Position numbers and translations under genes: made by a program | In this document: one piece after another, positions 37,570-47,443 of the stretch | Position numbering within the stretch: the stretch's first letter is position 1 | How the letters are laid out: the number at the start of each line of letters is the position of its first letter | Notes under the pieces: generated by a model | Told to the model about the DNA's origin: nothing | Databases searched by the model: none | The model's input: only the letters and a program-made list of their open reading frames with translations | Origin: an uncultured Granulosicoccaceae bacterium | GTDB taxonomy: Bacteria; Pseudomonadota; Gammaproteobacteria; Granulosicoccales; Granulosicoccaceae | NCBI GenBank assembly: GCA_937922945.1 | Contig: CAKZUP010000051.1 | Location: 1-64,000 of the forward strand | DNA length: 64,000 bases | Reading direction: 5' to 3'

Positions 37570-38166
37570 TTACGTCGTGCGTGATCGCTGTTCAAATGCC
37601 ACTGATAATGTATTGCTATCAGCAAACTCCAACTCACTGCCAATCGGAATACCACGCGCTATCTCGAGCACGGCGACGTTCCTATCGGTTGCCAGCGTTT
37701 TGATGTACCTCGCCGTTGCCTGACCTTCAACACTCTGGTTGGTGGCCAACGTAAGCTCCTTTATTTCTCCCGTATTCAAACGCGACTCGAGTAAATCAAG
37801 CCCAAGGTCTTTTGGCCCAACACCGTCCAACGGAGACAAATGACCTAACAATAAAAAAAACCGGCCGCGATATTCAGTGGATTTTTCTATGGCCAAGACA
37901 TCAGCCGGATTTTCAACCACGCATATTTGTGCAGCATCTCGGGATGTGTCGGTACACCATTGGCAAAGCGGGTGTTCGGTGAAGATTCGGCATTGCTCGC
38001 AATGCTGAACATTTTGCATAGCGCGAGTCATCACATCGCCTAAGCGGCTCGCGCCTTTACGATCTCGCTGCAATAAATGCAATGCCATACGCTGCGCAGA
38101 TTTCGGGCCCACTCCAGGCAGGCAACGTAGCGCATCCACAAGCTCTTCGAGTAAACCGTTGTTCAT
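37570..38166 (-). CDS. recR: recombination protein RecR
   Basis: Forms the RecFOR ring with RecO that loads RecA. It has a helix-hairpin-helix (LRCLPGVGPKSAQRMA), the four-Cys zinc finger CEQCRIFTEHPLCQWC and a Toprim domain (ICVVENPADVLAIE). The length is 198 residues. It is the last gene of dnaX-ybaB-recR, a conserved operon. Confidence 0.96.
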   Translation of the reverse strand: MNNGLLEELVDALRCLPGVGPKSAQRMALHLLQRDRKGASRLGDVMTRAMQNVQHCEQCRIFTEHPLCQWCTDTSRDAAQICVVENPADVLAIEKSTEYRGRFFLLLGHLSPLDGVGPKDLGLDLLESRLNTGEIKELTLATNQSVEGQATARYIKTLATDRNVAVLEIARGIPIGSELEFADSNTLSVAFEQRSRTT

Positions 38167-38207
38167 ATCGAAAACCGTGTTAATAAAACCGTAGCAGTGA
38201 AGTCACT

Positions 38208-38531
38208 TTAGAACGGCATTTTCATACCCGGTGGCAATTGCAACCCGGCAGTCAATCCACTCATTTTATCTTTACTCTCAACCGCCAGTTTCTGTGCAGC
38301 ATCATTAACCGCTGCCGCGATGAGATCTTCGAGCATCTCTTTATCATCACCCATTAAAGAGTCGTCGATGTTTACGCGCAATAACTCATGCGCACCGTTC
38401 ATGGTAACTTTCACCATACCCGCACCGCTTTGCCCTTCTACTTGCATGCTGGCAATTTCTTCTTGTGCCTTCTGCATATCGGCCTGCATCTGCTGGGCCT
38501 GCTTCATTAAATCTCCCAAACCACCTTTCAT
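38208..38531 (-). CDS. ybaB: YbaB/EbfC family nucleoid-associated protein
   Basis: A 107-residue DNA-binding dimer with typical segments [21 protein letters not shown] and [12 protein letters not shown]. It lies between dnaX and recR as in E. coli. The C-terminus LPPGMKMPF is standard. Confidence 0.95.
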   Translation of the reverse strand: MKGGLGDLMKQAQQMQADMQKAQEEIASMQVEGQSGAGMVKVTMNGAHELLRVNIDDSLMGDDKEMLEDLIAAAVNDAAQKLAVESKDKMSGLTAGLQLPPGMKMPF

Positions 38532-38590
38532 GCTAACTCCGTTCGTATTGGATTGTTTATGCTTGCCATACCATCGTCTGGCCCAAGCAT

Positions 38591-40594
38591 CTATTCAGTT
38601 TCTTCCGACTGGGCATCAATGGGTCGTACGCTTTTCGCATCCACCACACCATCGACGCTGCTTAACAACCGTTTGACCATGGGGTCTGAATCAATTGCCT
38701 GACGTGCCGCTTCCAGCGCATCGGCTTGTCGCTTTTCCTCAATGCGTGCTGGCGTATTGAGTTCGTCTTCTACCTGCTCAATCGCAACCGTTACATCGCT
38801 TCTGGTGCATTCACTCAACACCGTTTGTAATCTTGCGGTGAATTGCGGTGTAACCAAGTGAGACTGGCTTGTTTCAATCTGTAAGTTCAGTCGGGTGCCT
38901 TCACGAGTGTGAAACACCGTATGACTCGCGAGCTGTTTGGGCATACCAGCAAGATTCATCGCATCCACAGCTTTTGGCCAGCTCTCAGCGTTCAATGATT
39001 CAAGCTGAATCTGGAAAAGCGTCTCTACGGCAGGTTTCGCCGTTGCATTAGGCGCGTTATCAGCTGGCGTAGCGTTTTGCTCATCACTACTTGCCTCGGT
39101 ACGCTCGGCTTTATTGCCGTTATCGCTTTGCGCTTGGCTGGCCGACTGCGTGTCATCTTTATTTAACGCTGCCTCGCTTTGTGCTGACGGTGTGACGGCC
39201 AGGCTTGCAGCGATTTCAGACGCCTTATTAGGAGAAACCGGATCGGGTGCGTTTGCCGCCGCCAGCGCTTCTGCGGCTAATTCACGTCCGGTTTTATTTT
39301 TTTTTAACCCCGCAGCAGCATCAACCTGTTGTGCTTCTGCAGCTGTTGGTGGGGCAACTGATGCGGAAGACACAGGCGCGGTGTTGGCCTGCGGTTTTGC
39401 GCTAGTGGACACAGCTGCCGAACTTGATGATGCTGGGGTCGGGTTGCTGGCAGCTGCGGCTTTACTGTCGTTGTTTGGCGCAACCATTGCCGACTCAGCC
39501 AAGAGCGGCCCGGTTTGCGGAGCGAAGGCGATCATGCGCAGCAAAGCCATGTCAAAGGCTTCGCGTTGGTCACTGGCGTGTGGCATATCCCGACGCGCAT
39601 GCTGCCCTATCTGATAATAAAGCTGCAGCGCTTCAGCGCTGATACTCGACGCTAACGCTTTCAAAGGCTCATTCACATCAGTGTTCGCATCCGGCACACT
39701 TTGCAACATGGCAATGCGATGCAACAGCGATAACAACTCACCCATTACCTGTACGTAATCGGGGGCGTATTCAGCCAGTGCGTCCACCCGTTCAAATAGC
39801 GGTGCAGCATCTGCCTTGTCGATTGCAGCAATTAGCTCGACTAAACGATCGGTTGATACCCGCCCCAGCATGGATTCAACATCGGTTGCGCGAACCTCGC
39901 CGCCACCGAAAGCTGCCGCTTGCTCGACTAAACTTAAAGAATCTCGAACGCTGCCATCGGCAGCTCGGGCAATAAGCTCCAAGGCGGTTCTATCGTGAGC
40001 CATCTTTTCAGCATCTAGAATCTGTGCAAGATAATCCGCCAAGCCGGTGGAGCCCATGCGTTTTAAGTTAAATTGCAAACAGCGCGAGAGCACAGTGACC
40101 GGCACCTTTTGCGGATCGGTTGTCGCCAGTAAAAATTTCACATGCTCCGGCGGTTCTTCGAGTGTTTTCAACAACGCATTGAAACTGTGCGTGGAGAACA
40201 TGTGCACTTCGTCAATCAGATAGACTTTATAGCGACCGCTGGCAGGTGCGTAAGGCACGTTTTCCAACAGCTCGCGGGTTTCATCCACCTTGGTTCGTGA
40301 GGCGGCATCAACTTCAATTAAATCGAAGAATCGGCCAGCATCAATATCCTGACAGGCAGAACAGGAGCCACAGGGTTCGGAGCTGACACCCTTGGTTTCA
40401 CAGTTCAAACACTTTGCAAAAATGCGAGCGATGGTCGTCTTGCCGACCCCTCGCATTCCGGTGAATAAATAGGCATGGTGAATGCGTTGATTATCCAATG
40501 CATTCACAAGTGCGCGAAGTACATGTTGCTGACCGATCATGTCAGCAAAATTTTGCGGGCGCCATTTTCGCGCTAAAACCTGATAGCTACTCAT
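38591..40594 (-). CDS. dnaX: DNA polymerase III subunits tau and gamma
   Basis: Clamp-loader ATPase and replisome organiser of 667 residues. The N-terminus has [14 protein letters not shown]-loop GMRGVGKTT, a four-Cys zinc module and IDEVHMFS. A long Ala/Ser/Pro-rich linker follows, then a C-terminal tau-specific domain. At codons 430-433 the message reads TTA AAA AAA AAT: nine adenines. A -1 shift there reads AAA then TAA, ending the product at 433 residues, nearly the 431 of E. coli gamma. A short GC-rich stem (GCCGC...GCGGC) lies about 14 bases downstream. This predicts a gamma product by ribosomal or transcriptional slippage. Confidence 0.96.
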   Translation of the reverse strand: MSSYQVLARKWRPQNFADMIGQQHVLRALVNALDNQRIHHAYLFTGMRGVGKTTIARIFAKCLNCETKGVSSEPCGSCSACQDIDAGRFFDLIEVDAASRTKVDETRELLENVPYAPASGRYKVYLIDEVHMFSTHSFNALLKTLEEPPEHVKFLLATTDPQKVPVTVLSRCLQFNLKRMGSTGLADYLAQILDAEKMAHDRTALELIARAADGSVRDSLSLVEQAAAFGGGEVRATDVESMLGRVSTDRLVELIAAIDKADAAPLFERVDALAEYAPDYVQVMGELLSLLHRIAMLQSVPDANTDVNEPLKALASSISAEALQLYYQIGQHARRDMPHASDQREAFDMALLRMIAFAPQTGPLLAESAMVAPNNDSKAAAASNPTPASSSSAAVSTSAKPQANTAPVSSASVAPPTAAEAQQVDAAAGLKKNKTGRELAAEALAAANAPDPVSPNKASEIAASLAVTPSAQSEAALNKDDTQSASQAQSDNGNKAERTEASSDEQNATPADNAPNATAKPAVETLFQIQLESLNAESWPKAVDAMNLAGMPKQLASHTVFHTREGTRLNLQIETSQSHLVTPQFTARLQTVLSECTRSDVTVAIEQVEDELNTPARIEEKRQADALEAARQAIDSDPMVKRLLSSVDGVVDAKSVRPIDAQSEETE
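39294..39305 (-). promoter_or_regulatory. probable dnaX slippage site (A9) and -1 frame stop
   Basis: The coding strand reads TT, nine A residues (39297-39305), then TAAAACC. In the -1 frame the codon after the run is TAA (39294-39296). E. coli makes gamma by a -1 shift on A AAA AAG, and Thermus by transcript slippage on an A9 run, in both cases at about this point of the protein. Confidence 0.65.
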
Positions 40595-40733
40595 GCTTCA
40601 GAATCGCTGGATGCTAAAAAATGAATGGTTGTCGGTTGGTTTGTCACGCAGTGTCGATAGCCAAATGAACTTGAATAAAGTGTCAAAATGTCAGGGTTGC
40701 TGATGCCCGATGGTAGCACCGGCTAATAAAGGC

Positions 40734-40845
40734 GGCATTCCGCACCAGCCGCATCCCGGCGCCCGAATCCACTGCTGCAGCTGCTCCCTTCCGGGCCTGA
40801 CTGGGTTCACAGTTTCTCGTCGCGAGAGTGCCGATACGGAACACC
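40734..40845 (-). ncRNA. ffs: signal recognition particle 4.5S RNA
   Basis: Read on the minus strand, the conserved SRP apical domain GTCAGGCCCGGAAGGGAGCAGC is followed by GCGCCGGGATGCGGCTGG. The ends GGTGTTCCG and CGGAATGCC pair over 9 bases, giving a hairpin RNA of about 112 nt, the same size as in E. coli. It partners with Ffh in membrane protein targeting. It is upstream of dnaX and divergent from phoB. The exact ends are inferred from the terminal stem. Confidence 0.9.
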
Positions 40846-40890
40846 ATTGCTCGTTACGTTATTGCTCGTTACGTTATTGCTTATTACGTA
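40846..40890. repeat. 15-bp tandem repeat in the ffs promoter region
   Basis: Two perfect units ATTGCTCGTTACGTT (40846-40860, 40861-40875) and one diverged copy (40876-40890). The array starts at the base before the inferred 5' end of ffs, so it occupies the -1 to -45 region of that gene. Confidence 0.85.
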
Positions 40891-40960
40891 TTTTCGCTAG
40901 CGACGTTTGACTCCATCCGTTGATCGCCGCGTTGCACGTCATCCACAACCGGTAGCACGC

Positions 40961-40978
40961 TTGTCACCGCGACGTCAT
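40961..40978 (+). promoter_or_regulatory. candidate Pho box upstream of phoB
   Basis: TTGTCAC-CGCG-ACGTCAT has the 7-4-7 layout of a PhoB site (consensus CTGTCAT repeats). It is about 75 bases upstream of the phoB start, and a weak -10 (around CATACTAG) follows. Autoregulation of phoBR is the expected role. Confidence 0.5.
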
Positions 40979-41053
40979 AATCTCATACTAGGCTTGCGAA
41001 GTGTTCTTAACAACGCTTGTTGTCTCAATTTTTATGCGATGCCAGCCCTAGAT

Positions 41054-41752
41054 ATGTCTGAATCTGCTCAAATACTTGCCATTGAAGACGAAGAATCCAT
41101 CCGCGACATGCTGACCTACTCACTTGAGCGCGATGGGCACCAAGTAATTGCGGTACCAAATGTCACCAGTGCCAAAAAAGTATTGGCTTCCTCGCCCATC
41201 GATCTGGCGATTGTCGATTGGATGCTTCCCGGCGGCAGTGGTCTGGAGTTCGTGCGCGCCGTTCGGGGAAAGGAAACCACACGCGCTTTACCCGTCATTA
41301 TGTTAACCGCTCGCACTGACGAAGACGACATAGCCGCCGGATTAGACGCGGGCGCTGATGACTATGTAACCAAGCCATTTTCCCCAAAAGAGCTGAATTC
41401 CCGAATTAAAGCGCTATTGCGTCGCAGCCGTGACCATCTCGACTCCAACTCAACGCTGCAAGTCGGGCCGCTTCAACTGAACACGCAAACCCATCGAGCG
41501 CAGTGCGAATCGCTCGATATTGAACTGGGCCACACCGAATTCAAACTATTACGTTTTTTTATGGAAAACCCGGAACGGGTGTTTAGCCGGGACCAATTGC
41601 TGGATCACGTCTGGGGCCACGGCACGTTTATAGAAGAGCGTACAGTGGACGTGCACATACTGCGACTCAGGAAAATTTTAAAGCCTGCGAAGGCCGATAA
41701 AATGCTGCAAACCGTGCGTGGAGCGGGCTACCGGCTGAGCGGCAAAACATGA
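41054..41752 (+). CDS. phoB: phosphate regulon response regulator PhoB
   Basis: OmpR-family transcription factor for phosphate starvation. The receiver domain has acidic residues EDEES, the phosphorylated Asp in VDWMLPGGSG, Thr in MLTART and Lys in TKPFSPKEL; a winged-helix DNA-binding domain follows (EFKLLRFFMENPERVFSRDQ). The ATG at 41054 gives 232 residues, close to 229 in E. coli. An ATG five codons upstream (41039) is an alternative; longer forms are not family-like. It heads phoB-phoR-pstSCAB-phoU. Confidence 0.95.
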   Translation: MSESAQILAIEDEESIRDMLTYSLERDGHQVIAVPNVTSAKKVLASSPIDLAIVDWMLPGGSGLEFVRAVRGKETTRALPVIMLTARTDEDDIAAGLDAGADDYVTKPFSPKELNSRIKALLRRSRDHLDSNSTLQVGPLQLNTQTHRAQCESLDIELGHTEFKLLRFFMENPERVFSRDQLLDHVWGHGTFIEERTVDVHILRLRKILKPAKADKMLQTVRGAGYRLSGKT

Positions 41753-41868
41753 AATATACCGCAGACCGTCAAACATTCTTCCTAGCAAAATTAACCTGAT
41801 TCTGCGCCATCGGCCAAGCCAAACCGGTATGATCCGAGCATGGACAAAAACGGCCATTTTCGACTCGT

Positions 41869-43185
41869 ATGATCACGCTATTTCGCACGGAAATCGGCTG
41901 GTATGCCGGCGTACTGCTGGCAGGCTTGCTCATTGGCCTTGCTGTGGGCGCACCGCTCTTGGTCGCGTTGCTGTTCAGCAGTGCTTACGGGCTCTGGTTG
42001 CTGGTGCGCATGGCTAATATCGTCACATGGCTGGAAAGCGGTGCTGCTTCATCAAAAGCGCCACCCACGGCCGGCATGATGAATCAGGTGGTGGGTCTTA
42101 TTCATCGTGAAAAAGCTTATAGCCGCAAGCAAAAAAACCGCTATCGCGTCACGCTGGCTCGATTCAACAGTCTGGCTGCAGAACTGCCTGATGCAACGGT
42201 TGTGTTTGATGGCCAGCGCATCATTCAATGGAGCAACACAGCAGCACGTTCGCTTCTCAACATTCACGAAGAACGTGACCAGGGCCAGCGCATCGACAAC
42301 CTGCTACGCGCACCTGAAATGCTGCAATTCCTGGCTCACGCCGAACAAGGTGTAGAAGTGGAACTGGCCTCGCCCGACACACCCGACAAAACGCTGTCAT
42401 TAATTAAGGTTAAAGCGGGTAAAGGTATGACGGTGCTCATAGCGCGTGATATTACGCAACGAGTTAAAGTTCGCGAGATGCGCAAAGCCTTCGTTGCCGA
42501 TGTCTCTCACGAATTGCGAACGCCGCTTACCGTTATTCGCGGCTATCTGGAAATGATTCTTGAAGAATCAGGGATAAGCAGTAAAACGCGTAACGCACTG
42601 AGCAATGTACAAACGCAAAGCGATCGTATGCACCACATTGTTGAACACCTGCTTGAACTATCCAAACTTGAAGGCAATCCACTGGGAGAGCTCGAAGGTG
42701 AACCCATCATGGTGGCGGGCGCACTTGGCAGTATTGTTGAAAACTTGCGTAAAACCATCGGTGTCAATCATCTTTTTGCACTGGATGTAAACGATGATTT
42801 AGTTCTGTTAGGTTCTGAGGGTGAAATCTACAGCGCCTGCTCCAACCTGGTTTCAAACGCGGTGAAATACACCGAACCGGGTAGCACCATCTCTATCAGC
42901 TGGCATTTGAACAACGATAGTCAGCCCACGCTAATCGTTAGCGATAATGGGCCAGGGATAGAATCGCAGCACCTCCATCGACTCAGTGAAAGATTCTATC
43001 GAGTGGATAAAGGCCGGTCGCGAGAAACGGGCGGAACCGGGTTAGGTCTTGCCATTGTTAAGCATGTTGCCAATCGTCACGGCGGGCAATTGTTGATTGA
43101 CTCCACACCGGGTGCCGGGTCTTCATTTTCTATTGAGTTTCCGGCTTCGCGTGTAACGAAGATGGCAAGGGTCAGTAATCTTTAG
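41869..43185 (+). CDS. phoR: phosphate regulon sensor kinase PhoR
   Basis: Inner-membrane histidine kinase of 438 residues. Two N-terminal TM helices without a large periplasmic domain, then a PAS domain (about 95-195) and the HisKA box VSHELRTPLTVIRGY, with ATPase boxes NLVSNAVKYT, DNGPGIE and TGLGLAIVKH. It senses phosphate through the PstSCAB-PhoU complex, encoded just downstream. It follows phoB by about 116 bases. Confidence 0.95.
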   Translation: MITLFRTEIGWYAGVLLAGLLIGLAVGAPLLVALLFSSAYGLWLLVRMANIVTWLESGAASSKAPPTAGMMNQVVGLIHREKAYSRKQKNRYRVTLARFNSLAAELPDATVVFDGQRIIQWSNTAARSLLNIHEERDQGQRIDNLLRAPEMLQFLAHAEQGVEVELASPDTPDKTLSLIKVKAGKGMTVLIARDITQRVKVREMRKAFVADVSHELRTPLTVIRGYLEMILEESGISSKTRNALSNVQTQSDRMHHIVEHLLELSKLEGNPLGELEGEPIMVAGALGSIVENLRKTIGVNHLFALDVNDDLVLLGSEGEIYSACSNLVSNAVKYTEPGSTISISWHLNNDSQPTLIVSDNGPGIESQHLHRLSERFYRVDKGRSRETGGTGLGLAIVKHVANRHGGQLLIDSTPGAGSSFSIEFPASRVTKMARVSNL

Positions 43186-43286
43186 TATTCGCAACAATCC
43201 GGGCCTGAGTTGCTCTAGTGGCCGGTCGCAAGTCGATATTTTGTTAAATAGTGTGGCTTTACGACGCCTACCGACGCTTTCAGCCT

Positions 43287-43304
43287 GTGTCATCTGAGTG
43301 TCAC
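43287..43304 (+). promoter_or_regulatory. Pho box of the pst promoter
   Basis: GTGTCAT-CTGA-GTGTCAC matches the two-repeat PhoB site. A -10 box TACAAT (43315-43320) starts 10 bases after it, the normal PhoB-activated promoter geometry in which the Pho box replaces the -35. Confidence 0.8.
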
Positions 43305-43374
43305 ATACACCGAATACAATTCGGCCGCGTAAGCAATCATTTTCGACTACTCGTTATTATATTGGATGACTAAA

Positions 43375-44412
43375 ATGAACAGACTCTCATCAGCAATCAG
43401 CGTAGCCGTGTTATCGGTGGGTATCAGCACCAGTGCGGTTGCGCGGGACTATATCAGCATTGTGGGTTCCTCTACGGTTTACCCATTCGCAACCGTGGTC
43501 GCAGAGCGATTTGGCAAAGTAACCAATTTTAAAACACCCAAAATAGAATCCACCGGCTCAGGTGGCGGTTTAAAACTTTTCTGTAGCGGGATTGGTGTGG
43601 ATACACCAGATATTACCAATTCATCCAGACGCATCAAACAGAGTGAATTCGACATGTGTCAGCAGAATGGTGTGACCGATGTTGTTGAAGTGCTTATTGG
43701 TTTCGACGGCATTGCGATTGCCAACTCTATTGACGCTGAACAGTTCAATATGAGCACCAAAGATCTGTTTCTTGCACTGGCGGCTGAAGTGCCCAACCCT
43801 GACGGTAGTGACACACTGGTTCCCAACCCATATAAAGTCTGGTCAGAAATTAACCCGGATTTACCCGAGATAGACATTGAAGTCATGGGCCCTCCTCCAA
43901 CCTCTGGTACACGCGATGCGTTTGTCGAGTTGGCAATGGAAGGCGGCTGTAACAACTTCGACTTAATAAAAGGCCTGGACAAGGATGAGCACAAACGTGT
44001 GTGCCACACCATGCGCGAAGATGGCGCTTACGTTGAAGCGGGTGAAAATGATAACCTCATTGTACAAAAGCTCGAAGCCAATCCTGATGCGCTGGGTATA
44101 TTCGGATTCAGTTTTCTGGAACAGAACGACGATAAAGTACAAAGCTCTGTTATCGATGGCTTTGAAGCCGACTTCGATTCCATCGCTGATGGCGACTACG
44201 CTATCTCACGTCCGCTATACTTCTACGTTAAAGCGCAGCATGCTGGTACCGTGCCGGGCATCAACGAGTATCTGGCCGAGTTCACTAAAGAGTCAGCTTG
44301 GGGAGACGATGGTTATCTCGCCGACAAAGGCATGATTCCATTGGACGAAGATGCGCGTGAAAGCGTTGGCGAAGCAGTAAGAAGCCTTACCGTACTCGAA
44401 GCGATTGAATAG
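43375..44412 (+). CDS. pstS: phosphate ABC transporter substrate-binding protein PstS
   Basis: Periplasmic phosphate-binding protein of 345 residues. A signal peptide ends near STSAVAR, and the phosphate-contacting segments IVGSSTVYPF, STGSGGGLKLFC and PTSGTRDAFVE are clear. The second ATG at 43375 has TTGGA 8 bases before it and is preferred to the ATG at 43366. It is the first gene under the Pho box and is separated from pstC by 105 bases. Confidence 0.95.
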   Translation: MNRLSSAISVAVLSVGISTSAVARDYISIVGSSTVYPFATVVAERFGKVTNFKTPKIESTGSGGGLKLFCSGIGVDTPDITNSSRRIKQSEFDMCQQNGVTDVVEVLIGFDGIAIANSIDAEQFNMSTKDLFLALAAEVPNPDGSDTLVPNPYKVWSEINPDLPEIDIEVMGPPPTSGTRDAFVELAMEGGCNNFDLIKGLDKDEHKRVCHTMREDGAYVEAGENDNLIVQKLEANPDALGIFGFSFLEQNDDKVQSSVIDGFEADFDSIADGDYAISRPLYFYVKAQHAGTVPGINEYLAEFTKESAWGDDGYLADKGMIPLDEDARESVGEAVRSLTVLEAIE

Positions 44413-44517
44413 TTCCAAGAATGACAGAGTCTATTAGTTCATCACGACTCGATCATTCGTCATATTTAACGAGTGTATGAAACGCTCCACCGATCGACAA
44501 CGTGAAATAGACTGCCT

Positions 44518-45918
44518 ATGTCCATTACGTCTTTATTATTGCTAGCGTTATGCCTGGCATTCGTCTCCTTTATTATTGGACGGCAAAAGGCTTACGCGGT
44601 TGCATCCAGAAACGGTGGCACACGCACACTGCATTCTCTTCCAGGCCATTACGGCATCATGGTCGGTTTGTGGTGTGCGCTTCCTGCACTGGCAATCATT
44701 ATCGGTTGGAAGTTGTTTGAAGGCCCGATCGTTAGCAGCATGCTCGACAGTGCCATCCCGGAGGCCATTCATGCCAAAGGCGACAAAGCCGTCGAGTTGT
44801 ATAAAAACGAAATAAACAATTTAGCCGCATCCGGTGTGCCATCCGGTGTGCCATCTACTGAGCAGGACGCGTCGAAAATCGGCGCTGCCAACCGGTTAAA
44901 TTCACTGCGCAGCTATAGTGCCATTGCGCTAATGATATTAACCATAGCCGTCGCTGTTATCGGTGCAGCGTTAGCCTATCGTAAAATTAAAACCGATACA
45001 GAAGCTCGACCCATCGTTGAACGTATTGTGCATTTCTTTTTGGTTGCATCTGCATCCATTGCAATACTCACCACTGTCGGTATTTTATTTTCTGTAGTGT
45101 TTGAAGCCGCACGATTTTTTCAGCAAGTGAGTATCGTAGAGTTTGTAACCGGAACCAAGTGGAGCCCACAAACCGCCATACGAGTCGATCAGGCAGGTTC
45201 TTCTGGTTCCTTTGGCGCGATACCACTGTTTATGGGCACCTTGCTTATATCGGCAATTGCCATGGTAGTGGCTGTCCCGTTCGGGTTAATGTCAGCGATT
45301 TATTTAGCCGAATACGCTTCATCTCGAACCCGCGCTATCGTAAAACCACTGCTCGAAATTCTGGCTGGCATCCCAACCGTTGTGTACGGATTCTTTGCAG
45401 CTCTCACCGTTGCTCCCATGATACGCCGCCTTGGTGATTCCATCGGGCTAAGTGTGTCCTCCGAAAGCGCGCTTGCCGCTGGCACGGTAATGGGCATCAT
45501 GATTATTCCCTTTGTTTCATCGCTTTCAGATGATGTCATTACCGCGGTTCCCCAAGCCATGCGTGACGGCTCATCCGGTCTGGGTGCAACACAATCTGAA
45601 ACGGTTAGAAAAGTGGTCTTTCCAGCAGCATTGCCGGGTATCGTTGGTGGCATTCTGTTAGCAGCTTCTCGTGCTATTGGTGAAACCATGATAGTGGTCA
45701 TGGCTGCTGGTCTTGCTGCAAACTTAACCATGAACCCGCTGGAAGCAGTTACCACCGTTACAGTCCAAATTGTCACCCTGTTAACGGGTGATCAGGAATT
45801 TGATAGCGCTAAGACACTGGCGGCCTTCGCGTTAGGACTGATGTTGTTTATCACAACCTTGGTGCTGAACGTGATCGCGTTGCATGTTGTTCGCAAATAT
45901 CGGGAGCAATATGATTAA
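44518..45918 (+). CDS. pstC: phosphate ABC transporter permease PstC
   Basis: Inner-membrane permease of 466 residues, longer than the 319 of E. coli because of an N-terminal extension with two extra hydrophobic segments and a soluble stretch. The extension contains a small in-frame repeat, SGVPSGVPS, from a 12-base duplication at about 44832-44855. The C-terminal permease domain has the EAA-type loop (SLGLGATQSETVRKVVFPAALPGI-like segment). It pairs with PstA. Confidence 0.93.
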   Translation: MSITSLLLLALCLAFVSFIIGRQKAYAVASRNGGTRTLHSLPGHYGIMVGLWCALPALAIIIGWKLFEGPIVSSMLDSAIPEAIHAKGDKAVELYKNEINNLAASGVPSGVPSTEQDASKIGAANRLNSLRSYSAIALMILTIAVAVIGAALAYRKIKTDTEARPIVERIVHFFLVASASIAILTTVGILFSVVFEAARFFQQVSIVEFVTGTKWSPQTAIRVDQAGSSGSFGAIPLFMGTLLISAIAMVVAVPFGLMSAIYLAEYASSRTRAIVKPLLEILAGIPTVVYGFFAALTVAPMIRRLGDSIGLSVSSESALAAGTVMGIMIIPFVSSLSDDVITAVPQAMRDGSSGLGATQSETVRKVVFPAALPGIVGGILLAASRAIGETMIVVMAAGLAANLTMNPLEAVTTVTVQIVTLLTGDQEFDSAKTLAAFALGLMLFITTLVLNVIALHVVRKYREQYD

Positions 45919-45966
45919 TCGCGTAAAGAATACCTCTTATGGCACAGCGATAGAGATGCAGACATC

Positions 45967-47313
45967 ATGAGTGACAATAAGGACCCACAAGTGACGCCAG
46001 ACATACCTGCTAGTGGCGAGCCTGGTCGAGTGCGCAGAGACACAACTGCGCAAGTTAGATCAACGCTTGCCAAAAGGTACGCTGCTGAAAAGCGATTTCG
46101 TTTCTATGGCATTGCTGCTATCTGTGCAAGCCTTGCCTTTTTGGTTGTGTTACTCACCAGCATCTTCATCAAGGGTTGGCCGGCATTTACGCACGCTTAT
46201 GTCAAAATGAACATAACGCTTGATGCAGACACATTGGAGTTAAGCGAAAACCCTGGCGCCGAAGAATTGCGTGCCGCGAACTACGGTGGAGTGATCAAGA
46301 AATCCTTGCAGGAAAAATTTCCCGAGGTTAAAAAGCGTAAAGAGAAGAAAGCCCTTTATGCTTTGCTGAGTAACAGTGGAGAGTACCTGCTCAGCGACAT
46401 GGTCATTGCCAACCCGGATTTGATCGGTCAAACCATTGAAGTCTGGTTACCAGCAGACGATGAAACCGGCGCATTACTAAAATCAAATCATGACCTTTCC
46501 AAGCCGGATACGATTGTTACCCGCATGAGCGATCAGCAAATTGCAATGACCAAAACATTGCAGGATGCAGGGGAAACCGATGTTCGGTTTAACAAAACTT
46601 TTTTCACGGCTGGCGATTCACGCGAACCTGAACAGGCGGGTATCAGGGCTGCTTTAATTGGCTCAGCGTTGACGCTGCTGGTTACGTTTCTTCTCTCGTT
46701 CCCCATTGCCGTTGCAGCAGCCATTTATCTGGAGGAATTTGCCCCACAAAATCGCTGGACCGATTTAGTCGAGGTGAATATCAATAACCTTGCCGCAGTT
46801 CCATCCATCGTATTCGGACTACTGGGCCTCGCGGTATTCATCAACTATTTTCATCTGCCCCGCTCCGCACCCGTGGTCGGGGGTATTGTGCTGAGTTTGA
46901 TGACGTTGCCCACCATTATCATCGCCTCTCGTGCGGCCCTAAAAGCCGTTCCTCCATCGATACGTGAAGCCGGTCGAGGACTTGGCGCATCTGATCAACA
47001 AGTGGTTTGGCACCATGTGCTTCCACTGGCGATGCCCGGCATACTCACCGGCACCATCATCGGGCTTGCACAGGCGTTGGGAGAAACTGCTCCTTTGTTA
47101 ATGATTGGCATGGTGGCGTTTATCGTTGATGTCCCACAGGGGTTTACCGACGCCGCAACCGTGTTACCCGTACAGGTATTTCTATGGGCAGATAGCCCAG
47201 AGCGCGCGTTCGTGGAGAAAACTTCCGCTGCGATTATCGTCTTATTGGTCTTCCTGATATTAATGAACGCCATTGCTGTGCTACTTCGCAAAAAGTTTGA
47301 GCGACGCTGGTAG
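45967..47313 (+). CDS. pstA: phosphate ABC transporter permease PstA
   Basis: Inner-membrane permease of 448 residues with a long N-terminal region: a basic cytoplasmic start, one TM helix (about 40-62) and about 150 soluble residues of the DUF3333 type before the permease core. The core has AAAIYLEEF, VNINNLAAVPSIVFGLLGLA and the loop GLGASDQQVVWHHVLPLAMPGI. It starts 48 bases after pstC. Long PstC and PstA forms usually occur together. Confidence 0.93.
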   Translation: MSDNKDPQVTPDIPASGEPGRVRRDTTAQVRSTLAKRYAAEKRFRFYGIAAICASLAFLVVLLTSIFIKGWPAFTHAYVKMNITLDADTLELSENPGAEELRAANYGGVIKKSLQEKFPEVKKRKEKKALYALLSNSGEYLLSDMVIANPDLIGQTIEVWLPADDETGALLKSNHDLSKPDTIVTRMSDQQIAMTKTLQDAGETDVRFNKTFFTAGDSREPEQAGIRAALIGSALTLLVTFLLSFPIAVAAAIYLEEFAPQNRWTDLVEVNINNLAAVPSIVFGLLGLAVFINYFHLPRSAPVVGGIVLSLMTLPTIIIASRAALKAVPPSIREAGRGLGASDQQVVWHHVLPLAMPGILTGTIIGLAQALGETAPLLMIGMVAFIVDVPQGFTDAATVLPVQVFLWADSPERAFVEKTSAAIIVLLVFLILMNAIAVLLRKKFERRW

Positions 47314-47443
47314 CAGCGTAAATTTTGGAGATTACGTGTGATTACGATAGTATTGAGCGCAGGTTTTTGTCACGCATAACCCCTGTAGCACGAGTAACAT
47401 CGCCGATAGCTCCACGTGCGACAAAAATAACCGAAGAACAATG

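Noticed and set aside
41829..42017. Frame starting 40 bases before phoR
   Set aside because: It overlaps phoR in another frame and has no domain; the phoR start at 41869 gives the expected TM helix.
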